Part shown: piece by piece, positions 17,310 through 25,866 of the stretch | Numbering within the stretch: position 1 is the stretch's first letter | How the letters are laid out: each line of letters opens with the position of its first letter | Source of the DNA: Bacillus sp. AFS073361 | GTDB taxonomy: Bacteria; Bacillota; Bacilli; Bacillales; Cytobacillaceae | Assembly (NCBI RefSeq): GCF_002567005.1 | Contig: NZ_NUZU01000010.1 | Coordinates: 24,533 to 88,532, forward strand | Length of the DNA: 64,000 nucleotides | Direction: 5' to 3' | Translations under genes and position numbers: made by a program | Notes under the pieces: generated by a model | The model's database searches: none | The model's input: only the letters and a program-made list of their open reading frames with translations | Told to the model about the DNA's origin: nothing

Positions 17310-17976
17310 ATTGAATGATTTAACAGACAAAAAGTTTGGTAGGTTGTCTGTGCTATCAAGAGCAGGGACCAACAAATCTAAAAAACCCATTTGGGAGTGT
17401 CTTTGTGACTGTGGCAACGTAACAATTGTTGTAGGTGCTGAATTAGTAAAAGGCACTACAAAGTCTTGCGGTTGTTTAAGAAAAGAAGTGACTGCTCAGC
17501 GTACACAAACACACGGAATGCGAAAGACTAGATTCTATGAAATTTGGTATGCCATGAAGAAGAGATGTAGAGATGAACACAATATCAGTTACCAATACTA
17601 CGGCGGACGAGGAATACGCGTATGTGATAGATGGGGAAGCTTCGAGAATTTTAAAGCGGATATGTATGCGGCTTACCTAGATCACTCAGAAAAGCACGGA
17701 GAAAAACAAACTACGGTAGACAGAATAGACAACAACAAAGACTACACCCCAGAAAATACACGTTGGGCAACTTACACGATTCAAAATCGAAACACACGCA
17801 TCAGAAGTGATAATAAGACTGGTTACAAAGGCGTTTATAAGCGCTACGAAGGTGGAGGATACACTGCGCACATCAGAGTAAACAACGAGCAAATTTACCT
17901 TGGAACTTTTGATAATATCGAAAACGCAATCGAGGCGAGGATAGACGCAGAAAAAACATATTGGGAGGCGATTTAA
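17302..17976 (+). CDS. AP2/HNH homing endonuclease (free-standing)
   Basis: 224 residues: N-terminal zinc site (CLCDCGN ... SCGC), HNH core (FYEIWYAMKKRC, TVDRIDNNKDYTPENTRW), then an AP2-like DNA-binding domain (GYKGVYKRYEGGGYTAHI). Inserted between dNMP kinase and the C5 methylase, overlapping both gene ends. Paralogous in its first two-thirds to the protein at 13828, though that one lacks the AP2 domain. Confidence 0.88.
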   Translation: MPKLNDLTDKKFGRLSVLSRAGTNKSKKPIWECLCDCGNVTIVVGAELVKGTTKSCGCLRKEVTAQRTQTHGMRKTRFYEIWYAMKKRCRDEHNISYQYYGGRGIRVCDRWGSFENFKADMYAAYLDHSEKHGEKQTTVDRIDNNKDYTPENTRWATYTIQNRNTRIRSDNKTGYKGVYKRYEGGGYTAHIRVNNEQIYLGTFDNIENAIEARIDAEKTYWEAI

Positions 17977-19403
17977 TGACGTTCAACTACGTATCATTAT
18001 TCAGCGGCATCGGAGGATTTGAGCAGGCGCTAAACAGACTCGGAGGCAGTTGCGTAATGGCGTCCGAAATTGATAAATACGCCAATCAAGCCTACGAGGT
18101 TCTTTACGGACACTCAACGGTCGGCGACGTAACCAAAGTCGCAGCTGAAGACGTTCCGGATCACGACTTATTGGTCGGAGGATTTCCGTGCCAGGCGTTC
18201 TCAGTCGCTGGAAAAAGATTAGGCTTCGAGGAGGCTCGCGGAACACTATTCTTCGAGATTGCAAGAATTGCGAAGGTTAAGCAGCCGAAAGCGATGATGC
18301 TCGAAAATGTGAAGGGACTCGTTGGGCATGACGGGGGCAAGACGCTAGACACGATCATCCAAACGCTGGACGAAATCGGCTATACCGTTGATTTCGAGGT
18401 AATGAATTCGAAGTATTTCGGAGTGCCCCAGAATCGCGAACGTATCTTTATCGTAGCTGTCCGCAATGACCTGATCGAGCCAAGCGAATGGAACGTCGGC
18501 AAACGTTCTGATGTAGTGGCGAAAGGTAAGCGTAGGATTGCGGGACTGGGTGTTAAGACGTTTAACTTCGACTTTCCAGCGCAAAACGAAGTAACTGTTA
18601 GGTTGCGTAACATCCTCGAAAATGACGTTGATGAGAAGTTTTATTTGAGCGAGGAAAAGACGGCTAGTCTGATTACACAACTTGAAAACGGGATTGCTGT
18701 AAAAGAAGCTACTAAGCAAGGGTACGCAGTGGCGGAAGAAGGGGACGCAGTTAATTTTCAGTTTCCGGACAGCCAAACACGCAGAGGTCGAGTCGGCAAG
18801 CAAATCGCACAAACGTTAGAAGCAAGCGGAATAAATCAGGGCGTAGTCGAACCGCAAATGCTCGGACATATCGACCTAAAAGGTCATGACGCAATCAAGC
18901 GTGTATATGATCCGCAAGGTGTTTCACCAACACTGACGACAATGGGTGGAGGTCATCGCGAACCTAAAATCGCAGTACAAATGAACCGCCACGAAATTAA
19001 TAAAGAGACAGACATAGCGCACTGTCTAATGGCTCGTGATTATAAGGGATTCGGCAACCAAGATATGACAGGTATTATCGAAGAGGTACGCCCAGTCCTA
19101 ACGCCAGACCGATTAGAAAAACGTCAAAACGGACGCAGATTTAAGGAGGACGACGAGGAATCATTCACACTGACAGCTCAAGACAAACACGGAGTAGCGA
19201 TCGGAAACCCACCGAAATACCGCATACGCAAGCTTACACCGCGCGAATGCTTCCGCCTTCAAGGATTTCCGGATTCAGAGTTCGATAAGCTGACGGCAAA
19301 CGGCATATCAAACTCGCAGCTTTACAAGATGGCCGGTAACGCGGTGACTGTAAACGTAATAAGTGCGTTAGGCAGGCGCTTATTACCTTACATCGCGGAC
19401 TAA
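17976..19403 (+). CDS. DNA (cytosine-5) methyltransferase
   Basis: 475 residues with ordered C5 motifs: SLFSGIGGFEQAL (7-19), catalytic GGFPCQAFS with C72, ENVKGL near 110, QNRERIFIV, and the C-terminal RECFRLQGFPD ... NAV. A long variable region (about 220-370) is the target-recognition part. ATG 17976 has GGGAGG upstream. An orphan enzyme, probably protecting phage DNA from host restriction. Confidence 0.95.
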   Translation: MTFNYVSLFSGIGGFEQALNRLGGSCVMASEIDKYANQAYEVLYGHSTVGDVTKVAAEDVPDHDLLVGGFPCQAFSVAGKRLGFEEARGTLFFEIARIAKVKQPKAMMLENVKGLVGHDGGKTLDTIIQTLDEIGYTVDFEVMNSKYFGVPQNRERIFIVAVRNDLIEPSEWNVGKRSDVVAKGKRRIAGLGVKTFNFDFPAQNEVTVRLRNILENDVDEKFYLSEEKTASLITQLENGIAVKEATKQGYAVAEEGDAVNFQFPDSQTRRGRVGKQIAQTLEASGINQGVVEPQMLGHIDLKGHDAIKRVYDPQGVSPTLTTMGGGHREPKIAVQMNRHEINKETDIAHCLMARDYKGFGNQDMTGIIEEVRPVLTPDRLEKRQNGRRFKEDDEESFTLTAQDKHGVAIGNPPKYRIRKLTPRECFRLQGFPDSEFDKLTANGISNSQLYKMAGNAVTVNVISALGRRLLPYIAD

Positions 19404-19754
19404 CTGAAACGAATGCCAGAACACGCTGCCCTCGTCGATCTTTCCGACATACTCAAATTTAAGCGGAAGGTCGGCGTCCGCCAGCGCCAATTTACTAACG
19501 ACTAGCTTTCCGGCAGCAACACCGAGATACCCGCGTTTGTCAGGGCGCACGACTGAGGCGTTGGGAATCTTCGCAAGCTCTTGCTTAACGACACCGACAC
19601 GCTTGTTTTCTACATCAACGCTAATAACGACGGGTGTAAATGTGGTCAACGCAAGTTCTTGGCGCATGGTCGCAGACAGGCGGATGCGGTGCTGCTTATC
19701 GATTGTTAGTGACTTACCGCTTTGGCGAGCGAGTTGTAACGGCTCGAAGGGCAT
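19383..19754 (-). CDS. Hypothetical protein, possible AbrB-like fold
   Basis: 123 residues on the reverse strand, tail-to-tail with the C5 methylase. ATG at 19754 has AAAGGACG upstream. The segment SLTIDKQHRIRLSATMRQEL resembles a swapped-hairpin AbrB strand pair, but similarity is weak. A single reverse gene in a forward operon suggests independent expression, for example from a lysogen. Confidence 0.55.
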   Translation of the reverse strand: MPFEPLQLARQSGKSLTIDKQHRIRLSATMRQELALTTFTPVVISVDVENKRVGVVKQELAKIPNASVVRPDKRGYLGVAAGKLVVSKLALADADLPLKFEYVGKIDEGSVFWHSFQLVRDVR

Positions 19755-19869
19755 ATATAACACGTCCTTTATCGGTTTTATTAACGCAATTATAACGAAT
19801 AAGCACGAAATTAGCAAGTTAGATTAAACGGACTAACTACGACATATTTAGACGAAAGGGGCGAACCGG

Positions 19870-21429
19870 ATGTTTAACGAGGACTTTTACCCGACGCCTG
19901 ACGAATTAATTGAGGAATTATTATCTATGAGTATAGGCGATAACTTACCGAAAATAAAAGGCATAAGCCGATTTACATTACGAGGTCGCGTTTTAGAGCC
20001 ATCAGCTGGTAAAGGAAATATCGTTAAGTATATACGAGAAAAAGGTCGTTCAATAAAGGTAGATACCGTTGAAAACGATCCCGAACTCGCTAGTTTCTTA
20101 GTAGGAGCCGGTCACAACGTTGTTTGGTCGGACTTCCTTACCTTCGAAACCTTCCGAGAATACGAGGCTATCGTCATGAATCCTCCTTTTAGTGCTTGCG
20201 ATAAACACCTATTACACGCTATCAGTATTGCCAACAAGCAAATCACGAAAGATTGTGAAATATACGCAATTATCAACGCCGAAACGATTAAAAACCCGTT
20301 CAATACGACTCGTAAAGAGTTGGCGCGATTGCTCGCCTTACACGGTGCCAGAATAAAGTTCGTTAGCAACGCTTTTAGTGGTGCAGAACGTAAGACGGAT
20401 GTTGAGGTAGCGCTCATTTATGTCAAAGTTAATCGGAATAACGCTAGTGAGGATTTATATAGGAGAACCGTTGACGCTGTAAGAGGAGATCAGAAGGAGC
20501 AATCATCAGAAATATCTAGCGCGTTAAGTACGTATGTAAAGCACCAAGAAGTGCAGGAACGCCTAGATGATATTACTCGATTAACTTACGAATACGATCA
20601 AGCTGTCAGGTTAATCCGCGAAGCGTATGAAATAGACAAGCGCAGGACGGACTTCATAAGTTATATTTCAAATTTAAACGGTGGAAAACTGCACGTACCA
20701 AGCGATACTATCGCGAGAGACTATGAGGAAGATTTACAAAGGTTGCGGTCGACATATTGGCAGTTAATACTGCAAACAGACAAATTTATGAAGATGTTAA
20801 CGACGGAAGCACGTGAAAAATTAACCCGACAACTAAACTCGGCTTCGGAATTAGAAATAAATTCAACGAATATTTACATGCTTTTGCACGCCATCATGGC
20901 GAACTCTAACGAAATGTTAATAAGTAGTGTTGTTAGCATGTTCGAAAAAATAACGTCATATAGTCGTAGGGAATTTTCGACGAATATCCATTACTACAAC
21001 GGGTGGAATACGAACGAGGCGTACAAGATCGGCAAGAAAGTAATTTACCCGTTTTTCACTAGTTTCGGAGATTGGGATATGGGATCGCGAGGCAATAGTT
21101 TTAATAGCGTGGATTATCGGATAAAAGGTTTTATTTTCGACTTATTAAAAGCGTTTGAGCCGTTTAGAGACGTAAGTTACGAATTTGACGTAATTGGGAA
21201 AGGCGAATTTAGTAACGATATTCTACGTTTCAAGATTTTCATGAAAGGAACGGTTCATGTTTGGTTTAAGGACTTAGATTCGTTAAACAAGATTAACTAC
21301 GTATGCGGACGTAAGTTTAACTGGCTTCCGACGGATGAAGAAATTAAAACGGACGAAAAAGCGCGAGAGTATATCGTTAAAGAGTTCGGAGAAGAATCGT
21401 TATCTATTAAGTTATTGGAGGCGAATTAA
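19870..21429 (+). CDS. N6-adenine methyltransferase-like protein with DUF4942-like C-terminus
   Basis: 519 residues. SAM-binding LEPSAGKGN (42-50) precedes the NPPF catalytic motif (104-107). A helical middle section leads to a C-terminal domain with GWNTNEAYKIGKKVI and GTVHVWFKDLDSLNKINY, which resembles DUF4942. GAAAGGGGCG ribosome site. AT-richer than the neighbouring genes. Probable DNA modification with an extra domain of unknown role. Confidence 0.8.
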   Translation: MFNEDFYPTPDELIEELLSMSIGDNLPKIKGISRFTLRGRVLEPSAGKGNIVKYIREKGRSIKVDTVENDPELASFLVGAGHNVVWSDFLTFETFREYEAIVMNPPFSACDKHLLHAISIANKQITKDCEIYAIINAETIKNPFNTTRKELARLLALHGARIKFVSNAFSGAERKTDVEVALIYVKVNRNNASEDLYRRTVDAVRGDQKEQSSEISSALSTYVKHQEVQERLDDITRLTYEYDQAVRLIREAYEIDKRRTDFISYISNLNGGKLHVPSDTIARDYEEDLQRLRSTYWQLILQTDKFMKMLTTEAREKLTRQLNSASELEINSTNIYMLLHAIMANSNEMLISSVVSMFEKITSYSRREFSTNIHYYNGWNTNEAYKIGKKVIYPFFTSFGDWDMGSRGNSFNSVDYRIKGFIFDLLKAFEPFRDVSYEFDVIGKGEFSNDILRFKIFMKGTVHVWFKDLDSLNKINYVCGRKFNWLPTDEEIKTDEKAREYIVKEFGEESLSIKLLEAN

Positions 21430-21818
21430 TGGGCCACGTAAAAATCGATTTATCGCAGAAAGAACGCAGCCTCGAAGCGAAGTATCCAGCGCTCGACAAT
21501 CCGGCCGGCCTCCGCATCTTATTATCCGACTACCACGCGTTGATAAATAGGCAATATCAAGGCGACTATGATGCGGTAGTCCTGCTCGCTGACCTACGTA
21601 AAGCGGTTCAATTAGCGGGGCTCACCGCCCGGCAATCCGAGGCTCTCCACCTGGTTTACGAGGAGGATTTGACGCAGGAAGAGGCGGGGCGACGGATGGG
21701 TGGACTCGCAAGAGATGCGGTTAATCACTTACTCGATCGGGCCATCGAAAGCATATCGGACATCTATTATTACTGGAGTCATCACGGAGAGGGGTACGTA
21801 ATTAATGGCGGATTATAA
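21429..21818 (+). CDS. Sigma-70 region 4-like regulator
   Basis: 129 residues. The C-terminal part (LTARQSEALHLVYEEDLTQEEAGRRMG) is a helix-turn-helix of the sigma region 4/ArpU type, with an N-terminal helical region and no region 2. Sits directly before the box-hairpin array at 22276 and may activate middle or late phage genes; that link is inference. Confidence 0.7.
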   Translation: MGHVKIDLSQKERSLEAKYPALDNPAGLRILLSDYHALINRQYQGDYDAVVLLADLRKAVQLAGLTARQSEALHLVYEEDLTQEEAGRRMGGLARDAVNHLLDRAIESISDIYYYWSHHGEGYVINGGL

Positions 21819-22275
21819 AGCGAAATTACACGAATCAATAACTGAGTTACAGCAGGCGATTAAACGCGGTGAGATGCCGCGGGAGGTTCGCTTGGGGAAG
21901 ATTGAGGAATTGGCGGAGAGGTACTTCGCTAAAACTGGCGAAATGCCCGACGCTGTGACACTCGAAAGAATGTCCGATTTATGTCTATTCGAAGAATTAT
22001 CGGATACACATCCGGATAAGGTTACCCGAACAGAGTATCCGTTCTTTAGCGAAACACAATTCGAGGAGCGCCGGAAGGCTGAGGTATCGTTTAAGCTATC
22101 GGAAGAGCACGGCGTTGACGGACGGAATCATAAACCGCCTACCAGGCGCGAGCGTACTAATCGAGAAATTAAACTCATGGATAAGCACGCTAGAATTCGG
22201 AATAAAGAGCGCAAACAACGATATCACGAATTTACGAAAGTGCAGCCGGTGGTTGTGCGAAAAATAGGACTTTAG
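21805..22275 (+). CDS. Hypothetical phage protein
   Basis: 156 residues, overlapping the sigma-like gene by 14 bases with GAGAGGGG upstream. Highly charged, mostly helical, with a basic C-terminus (RERTNREIKLMDKHARIRNKERKQ) that could bind nucleic acid. Not recognised. Confidence 0.6.
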   Translation: MADYKAKLHESITELQQAIKRGEMPREVRLGKIEELAERYFAKTGEMPDAVTLERMSDLCLFEELSDTHPDKVTRTEYPFFSETQFEERRKAEVSFKLSEEHGVDGRNHKPPTRRERTNREIKLMDKHARIRNKERKQRYHEFTKVQPVVVRKIGL

Positions 22276-22593
22276 TCTACCTCCATTTTTATCGATTTCA
22301 CGGCCTTATATATGAGGAGAACTTTTTGCGGAAAAGACGTGGACTTTTCTCCTCTTTTACGGTCTTTATAGTGAAGGACTCCATAAAAAGAACTGTTTTG
22401 TGTCCTATTATATGAGAGGGTATAAAAATGAGTCTTTAGAACTACTGTACTTTTATGCCCTTAGTTGTCTATACGTTATGAAGAAGTATTTTTAGAAAAA
22501 CGTATACTTTTAGGCTGTTTTGTGGCTATACGTTATGAGGGCGATCATTTTGACGTCCTAGACGAAAATTGCGTACTAAGGAGGATTTAAAAA
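22276..22593 (+). promoter_or_regulatory. Tandem array of five promoter-like boxes with hairpins
   Basis: Non-coding 318 bases. Five boxes of about 20 bases ending TATGA/GTGA occur at 22296-22317, 22355-22377, 22396-22416, 22463-22482 and 22518-22537. Each runs straight into a hairpin: 22314-22354 (GAGGAGAA/TTCTCCTC), 22375-22406, 22417-22461 (11 continuous pairs), 22482-22511, 22538-22559. Boxes share CTATA-TTATGARG; none has a good -35 element. They could be promoters for a phage-specific RNA polymerase or sigma factor, or RNA control elements. A 20-base copy of box 4 recurs at 24798. Confidence 0.65.
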
Positions 22594-22923
22594 ATGAGTT
22601 TTAATACAGTTTTTAAGGAGTACGGTGACGTAATTAACTTTCTTAAAAATCATGACAACCCCGCTTGCTTTACTGTTAATTACAGACCCAAAGAAGATGA
22701 TTATGAATTATGGATTGGTAATCAACCTTATGAAAATTACGAAAAAATGATTGAGGAATTAGAAACCGAATTAGTTAAAGCAGATATAGACAAGGCAGGG
22801 TATATCACACAAATTGAACTATTAGAAGAACAAGCTGAAAAGTATCAACGGCTTAGAAATAAAATACTTGAACAAACCATTCAAAAGAACCATGAAGCAT
22901 TAAAGAAATTAGCAGATAGTTAA
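22594..22923 (+). CDS. Hypothetical coiled-coil protein
   Basis: 109 residues, AAGGAGGA ribosome site, directly after the box-hairpin array. AT-rich. The first half is a small mixed domain, the second half (about 45-105) a coiled coil. Not recognised. Confidence 0.65.
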   Translation: MSFNTVFKEYGDVINFLKNHDNPACFTVNYRPKEDDYELWIGNQPYENYEKMIEELETELVKADIDKAGYITQIELLEEQAEKYQRLRNKILEQTIQKNHEALKKLADS

Positions 22924-22954
22924 TGAACTATACGAAGAAAGGAGATTGTGAAAA

Positions 22955-23089
22955 TTGAAATACAGTGATTACCTTGAACTAAAAAGAATGGTACTCAATG
23001 ATGAAACAACCGTAAATTATGTGATGGAATATTTGAAAATCCCTTACATTGTAGCACGTTGTTTAGTTAAGGATTGGAAGGAGGTTTGA
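22955..23089 (+). CDS. Small hypothetical protein
   Basis: 44 residues from TTG 22955 with AAAGGAG upstream. Helical, with pattern YVMEYLKIPYIVARCLVKDW suggesting a small HTH-like bundle. AT-rich like its neighbours. Confidence 0.45.
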   Translation: MKYSDYLELKRMVLNDETTVNYVMEYLKIPYIVARCLVKDWKEV

Positions 23090-23092
23090 AAA

Positions 23093-23215
23093 ATGACTGG
23101 TAAAGAAATTGCTAACCTAATTTATGAATGGGCTGAGAAAAAGAATATTCACCCTGATGATTTTGACGCATTATTTGTACCTGAGTTATTAGAAAAACTC
23201 GAAGAAGATAAGTGA
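23093..23215 (+). CDS. Small acidic helical protein
   Basis: 40 residues, ATG 23093 following AAGGAGG inside the previous gene end. Acidic. Last gene before a strong terminator at 23245. Confidence 0.45.
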   Translation: MTGKEIANLIYEWAEKKNIHPDDFDALFVPELLEKLEEDK

Positions 23216-23244
23216 ACTATACGAGTAAATTATGAATCTTTAAC

Positions 23245-23266
23245 GCTCGCTTCGGCGGGCTTTTTT
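23245..23266 (+). terminator. Rho-independent terminator
   Basis: GCTCGC (23245-23250), TTCG loop, GCGGGC (23255-23260), then six T. It ends the operon of three small AT-rich genes that starts after the box-hairpin array. Confidence 0.85.
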
Positions 23267-23287
23267 AATTAAAAGGGAGATGGGAAA

Positions 23288-23524
23288 ATGGAAAATCAAA
23301 AGCGATTTATCTGTGGAACGTGTAACGAGTTAATGGAGCTTAAATACGACGATTATTATTTGGAACATCGAGGAGAAATCGAACTAGTTACCGATGTACC
23401 TCAACATATTTGCCACACTTGCGAGGTTATCGCGGTAGCAAACGAAGACATAGCGAAGATGCATCGGATTATTGACCACAACCTCTTTATCGAAAGATTT
23501 GGAGGTTATGACGATGAGCAATAG
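23288..23524 (+). CDS. Zinc-knuckle protein
   Basis: 78 residues with CGTC and CHTC pairs about 36 residues apart, a split zinc site. GGGAGATGGG ribosome site. Overlaps the next gene by 11 bases, so it is co-expressed with the putative replication/regulatory protein. Confidence 0.6.
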   Translation: MENQKRFICGTCNELMELKYDDYYLEHRGEIELVTDVPQHICHTCEVIAVANEDIAKMHRIIDHNLFIERFGGYDDEQ

Positions 23525-24446
23525 GAATGCGGAGCAATTAGCATGGCAACGCCTGGCACCGAAACAAAAGCGCGGATTCATGGCGATAAAAGATAGCGCA
23601 ACCGTTATTAACGGGGTTGTATACGATAGGAAAGGAAACGACCAGTCTCATCGCGCTGAGTTAGTCGTTAATACAACGGAAGCACAATACGAATCTCTTC
23701 AGGCGATTGATGAAATGACAGCACACGAAGTAGAAAACGGAAAGTTTGTATTCGCCTTTTTCGAAAGTTGTAAGACGATGTGCGATCAGTACCCGTCACT
23801 AACTAAAGCGGACTTAGCGCGTCTTATGTTTGTCGGAACATATACAGGATACCGTACCGGACGATTGCAGCATGATAACGGACGAGTAATCGATAAGAAG
23901 TCGCTCGAAGGGTTAATCGGAATCAGCCGGAATAAGTTTAGCGAGTTTTATAGAAAGCTAATCAACGAGGATATTCTACAGGAGTATGACGGAGAGATAT
24001 ACGTTAATCCTAGCGTATTTTACCGAGGGTCAATTAAAGACATCGGATACCAGCTCGATGAATATCGGCACACGCGATTATTCCGAAAGACGGTGCGAGA
24101 GTTGTACGAAAAGTATTCCGGACGTAAAACGGTTCAACTGGCTATTATCTACGCTGTGTTGCCGTTCTTAAACTTCGATACTAACGTCGTCTGCTTTAAT
24201 CCGAAGGAATATAACGAAGATGAGTTGCGTCCTATGAATCTCGAAAACTTGGCGGCATTGTTACATTATAGTGATACGCATAAGCTAAAGCGCGCTCTTG
24301 ATTCCGTTAAGATTGACGGTCAGCCAGTCTTTTGGTTGCCGAATAATGCACACGATAAAAGGCAGCGAAGGATCATCGTAAATCCTCGTATCGTGTACGC
24401 TGGTAGTGCCGAATCATTGCGTGCGATTAAGGTTCTGTTCAACTAA
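23514..24446 (+). CDS. Winged-helix replication or regulatory protein
   Basis: 310 residues. The middle part (KKSLEGLIGISRNKFSEFYRKLINEDILQEYDGEIYVNP) has the winged-helix and wing pattern of RepL-type plasmid initiators and related phage regulators; a second winged-helix-like segment follows near 240-290. ATG 23514 has GGAGG eight bases upstream. It is followed at once by direct repeats and a 1.4 kb non-coding region, the usual layout of an initiator gene beside its origin. Assignment is tentative. Confidence 0.55.
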   Translation: MSNRNAEQLAWQRLAPKQKRGFMAIKDSATVINGVVYDRKGNDQSHRAELVVNTTEAQYESLQAIDEMTAHEVENGKFVFAFFESCKTMCDQYPSLTKADLARLMFVGTYTGYRTGRLQHDNGRVIDKKSLEGLIGISRNKFSEFYRKLINEDILQEYDGEIYVNPSVFYRGSIKDIGYQLDEYRHTRLFRKTVRELYEKYSGRKTVQLAIIYAVLPFLNFDTNVVCFNPKEYNEDELRPMNLENLAALLHYSDTHKLKRALDSVKIDGQPVFWLPNNAHDKRQRRIIVNPRIVYAGSAESLRAIKVLFN

Positions 24447-24501
24447 AAATACACTGCTTTTAGGGTGCAATATTGGCGAAATACACTGCTTTTAGGGTGC
24501 A
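24447..24501 (+). repeat. Two 23-bp direct repeats (iteron-like)
   Basis: The same 23 bases occur at 24447-24469 and 24479-24501, 32 bases apart, starting one base after the stop codon region of the winged-helix protein. Core: ACACTGCTTTTAGGGTGCA. Spacing of about three helical turns fits protein-bound iterons or operators. Confidence 0.75.
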
Positions 24502-24515
24502 TCGTAAATTTAGCG

Positions 24516-24582
24516 ATAAACACGATATATGGTGTCTAAATGGCGTTAAATCAACGTTTATAACACTATATGTTGTGTTTAT
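24516..24582. repeat. Long imperfect inverted repeat
   Basis: Arms 24516-24535 and 24563-24582 match at 17 of 20 positions as inverted copies; outer eight bases ATAAACAC/GTGTTTAT are perfect. The 27-base centre contains a further GCGTT/AACG inverted pair. Could be an origin dyad, an operator or a bidirectional terminator. Confidence 0.7.
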
Positions 24583-25866
24583 TGTGGTTGTTGGCTAAAT
24601 CTATCCCTCTTAATCAGACTAAGACCTTGCGCCTCATTCGCTAACGCTCATTCGTCGCCACGATTCTTTTCTTATAAAGACCGTCGATAACAATACAATA
24701 ATGGCAGTGGGACGGCTCGGCCGGCACACAAGGTTTTGAAGTCGTAAGACTTCTCGTTTATCATTGCGTACATATTTTCGTCAACATTTGCGCTATCAGT
24801 TGTCTATACGTTATGAAAGGTAATCCTTCGTAATGTTCCTTACGTAGATGAATTCGGACTGCTTAACGATAAGCATTGCGCACATATAAGCGCCATACAT
24901 TACGCACATAATAACGTTGTACTATTATATAGAAGGAACACGGTATTAAACGGAATGGCAGCGGTAAGTTAACGTAAGCAAGGGCGCCTACTATTGCGGT
25001 AGGGTGAGGCTGTACTATCGCTAGGCTACCGAATAGCGCTCCGCATTAGCACGAAGCCACCAGCGGAGACGCCTCGGTCAAACTCACGGGGTTTGCTACG
25101 CAAATGGTGGAGCGGTGTCGAATAGTGGCGGGGCATACCTGGCGTAGCTACTCGGCAGCACGATCGGTACATATTCGCCAGCTCATCCGCCTTTATGCAA
25201 TAACGACGGGAAATAATACGGCAATCAATCGTAGCCGCCCACTTAAAAGCCCGCCATATCAACGCTGCATAAAAAGATGCATGGCGTTATGATCTGCGTA
25301 ATGATAAGGTGTTGATATCACGGCGTTTGTAACGGACATAATTACGTCAAATCGTTATTTTACGTAATTATCTACGTATATTTATACGCCGGTATACATT
25401 GGCGGGCAGGTGGCGGTGGGCTAGTCCGTACGAACAGTCGTTCGATTGTCCAAATTGCGTTAATTGTGCGAACAATACAAACAATTCTGACAATGTCGAA
25501 GGCTGTCGACCCCAAGCCTACCGTTCGACAAAGCAGAGATAAGAGGTTTCGATTTCTAACCAAATTTTCAAAACCGACCCGTTGTTCTGAATGCCTAACG
25601 GAACACATTACGAAGGCGATTTCGCAAGAAGTCGTCTTTTTAGTGCGCGGATTTTCATTATCACTCCTATTATCTAGTGTATACGTTGTCCGAAACGGCA
25701 AACTAGCGCGTCAATATTTATATAAGGTGCGCGATTTCCGATTCTCGTGCGACATATTACATAGGCGGAATAGTTTCCGAATAGCTACCGAAAATGAACG
25801 CAGGACACTCCGACCACGTTTTCCGCCAATTAAAACATTCGGAGCACTAACGGAGGGTGATGACGT
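24583..25866. other. 1.3 kb non-coding, hairpin-rich region
   Basis: No reading frame here has both a ribosome site and a protein-like sequence. It contains a box copy at 24798-24817 and a weaker one at 24917-24936, a perfect hairpin GAAGTC-gtaa-GACTTC (24738-24753), CCTAC/GTAGG near 24987, TTTGC/GCAAA (25092-25104), a nested inverted repeat (25256-25318), ATAATTACGT/ACGTAATTAT (25338-25371) and CGAAC/GTTCG (25431-25444). It lies between the replication and packaging modules, so an origin, a packaging (pac/cos) site or a long regulatory RNA are all possible. Confidence 0.6.
25256..25318. repeat. Nested inverted repeat (cruciform-like)
   Basis: Outer arms ATATCAAC (25256-25263) and GTTGATAT (25311-25318) enclose a second hairpin in which AACGC-TGCAT (25261-25270) pairs with ATGCA-tg-GCGTT (near 25277-25288). 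Such nested dyads are typical of replication origins and recombination sites. Confidence 0.6.

Noticed and set aside
18345..18812. 155-residue reverse ORF inside the C5 methyltransferase gene
   Set aside because: A shadow of the methylase coding sequence; no start signals.
25026..25292. Overlapping ORFs on both strands
   Set aside because: No ribosome sites, improbable Arg/Cys/Trp-rich sequences; the region is hairpin-rich non-coding DNA.
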